Part shown: positions 5,794 to 6,082 of the stretch, in pieces
Numbering within the stretch: position 1 is the first letter of the stretch
How the letters are laid out: every line of letters begins with the position of its first letter
DNA from: Syntrophaceae bacterium
Lineage (GTDB): Bacteria; Desulfobacterota; Syntrophorhabdia; Syntrophorhabdales; WCHB1-27
DNA: 6,082 nt
NCBI GenBank assembly: GCA_003165115.1
Contig: PLSJ01000358.1
Coordinates: 1-6,082, forward strand
Reading direction: 5' to 3'
Made by a program: the position numbers and the translations under genes
Notes under the pieces: model-generated
What the model saw: only the letters and a program-made list of their open reading frames with translations
Told to the model about the DNA's origin: nothing
Databases searched by the model: none

Positions 5794-5850
5794 GTAAGGG
5801 AAGAAGGCGATTCCGCTTTTCCACGAGAAAGAACTGACGGGTGATCCATC

Positions 5851-6082
5851 GTGCTCAGCTTCACCTCCGCCGATTATTCGGCGATTCTGCTGTCCCTCAA
5901 GGTAGCCGTCACCGCGACACTCCTGTCGCTGCCTTTCGGTTTTGCCGCGGCCTATCTCATGACGTTCCGGAAATTCCGCGGCCGGGTTTTGCTCGATGTA
6001 TTCGTCAACCTGCCCCTGACCCTGCCGCCCGTGGTAGTCGGCTACTTTCTCCTGCTCCTCCTCGGCCGGAACGGATGGATCG
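5851..6082 (+). CDS. modB: Molybdate ABC transporter permease ModB, N-terminal part (cut at right edge)
   Basis: The frame runs from GTG 5851 to the window end, giving 77 codons. The start follows GGGTGAT (5839-5845), and an in-frame TGA at 5842-5844 rules out any earlier start. The protein begins MLSFTSADYSAILLSLKVAV, with a first membrane segment at about residues 11-35 and a second at about 47-70. The stretch NLPLTLPPVVVGYFLLLLLG followed by RNG is the hallmark of ModB, the channel subunit of the ModABC molybdate importer of the inner membrane. Sulfate (CysT) or tungstate (TupB) permeases are related but usually lack this exact LPPxVVGYxLLLLLGRNG pattern. No modA gene for the periplasmic binding protein precedes it, so modB appears to be the first gene after the promoter, with modA and modC expected downstream or elsewhere. 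Confidence 0.88.
   Translation, partial: MLSFTSADYSAILLSLKVAVTATLLSLPFGFAAAYLMTFRKFRGRVLLDVFVNLPLTLPPVVVGYFLLLLLGRNGWI

Larger units (their letters stand above)
5741..5795. repeat. CCGGT/ACCGGT palindrome cluster around the modB promoter
   Basis: CCGGT (5741-5745) pairs with ACCGG (5756-5760) across a 10-base loop. The second arm is part of the 8-base palindrome AACCGGTT (5755-5762), which runs into the -35 box. A second ACCGGT palindrome occurs at 5790-5795, just after the -10, 34 bases from the first. Paired sites flanking a promoter suggest a second DNA-binding protein or DNA looping, but no regulator is identified. Confidence 0.3.

Overview
The window is GC-rich and densely coded. It uses GTG and TTG starts behind good Shine-Dalgarno sites. 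The genes point to an anaerobic or metabolically versatile Gram-negative bacterium: exopolysaccharide genes of the kind seen in PEP-CTERM/XrtA-type loci, a LarA-family nickel-dependent racemase, and a molybdate ABC transporter. My best guess is a deltaproteobacterium (Desulfobacterota, syntrophic type), but this rests on gene content and composition only.

Layout. (1) Positions 1-337, minus strand: the N-terminal part of a secreted protein with a clear signal peptide, cut by the window edge, with a good sigma70-type promoter at 448-477. (2) Positions 554-3598, plus strand: a tight three-gene operon. It holds a membrane-anchored family 2 glycosyltransferase, a NodB-fold polysaccharide deacetylase with a DUF3473-like C-terminus, and a GNAT-fold acyltransferase. 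The first junction has a 2-base gap and the second a 56-base overlap. (3) Positions 3599-4337: no intact gene. It holds a broken remnant (about 3664-4055) whose end repeats the last 15 codons of the acyltransferase in a shifted frame, then a candidate promoter and an inverted repeat. (4) Positions 4338-5651: a LarA-family (DUF2088) protein. The cofactor lysine and histidines are in place, but one active-site tyrosine appears to be replaced. (5) Positions 5652-5850: a regulatory region with a candidate extended -10 promoter, AACCGGTT-type palindromes and a possible ModE-like dyad. (6) From 5851 to the right edge: the N-terminus of a ModB-type molybdate permease.

How the genes may work together. 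The operon pairs sugar transfer with N-deacetylation and an acyl- or aminoacyl-transfer enzyme. That is the expected set for building and modifying a surface amino-sugar glycan, and it loosely parallels the NodC-NodB-NodA division of labour. The divergent secreted protein could belong to the same surface system. The larA homologue and modB look like separate transcription units for metal-dependent anaerobic metabolism. I see no RNA gene, CRISPR array or insertion sequence.
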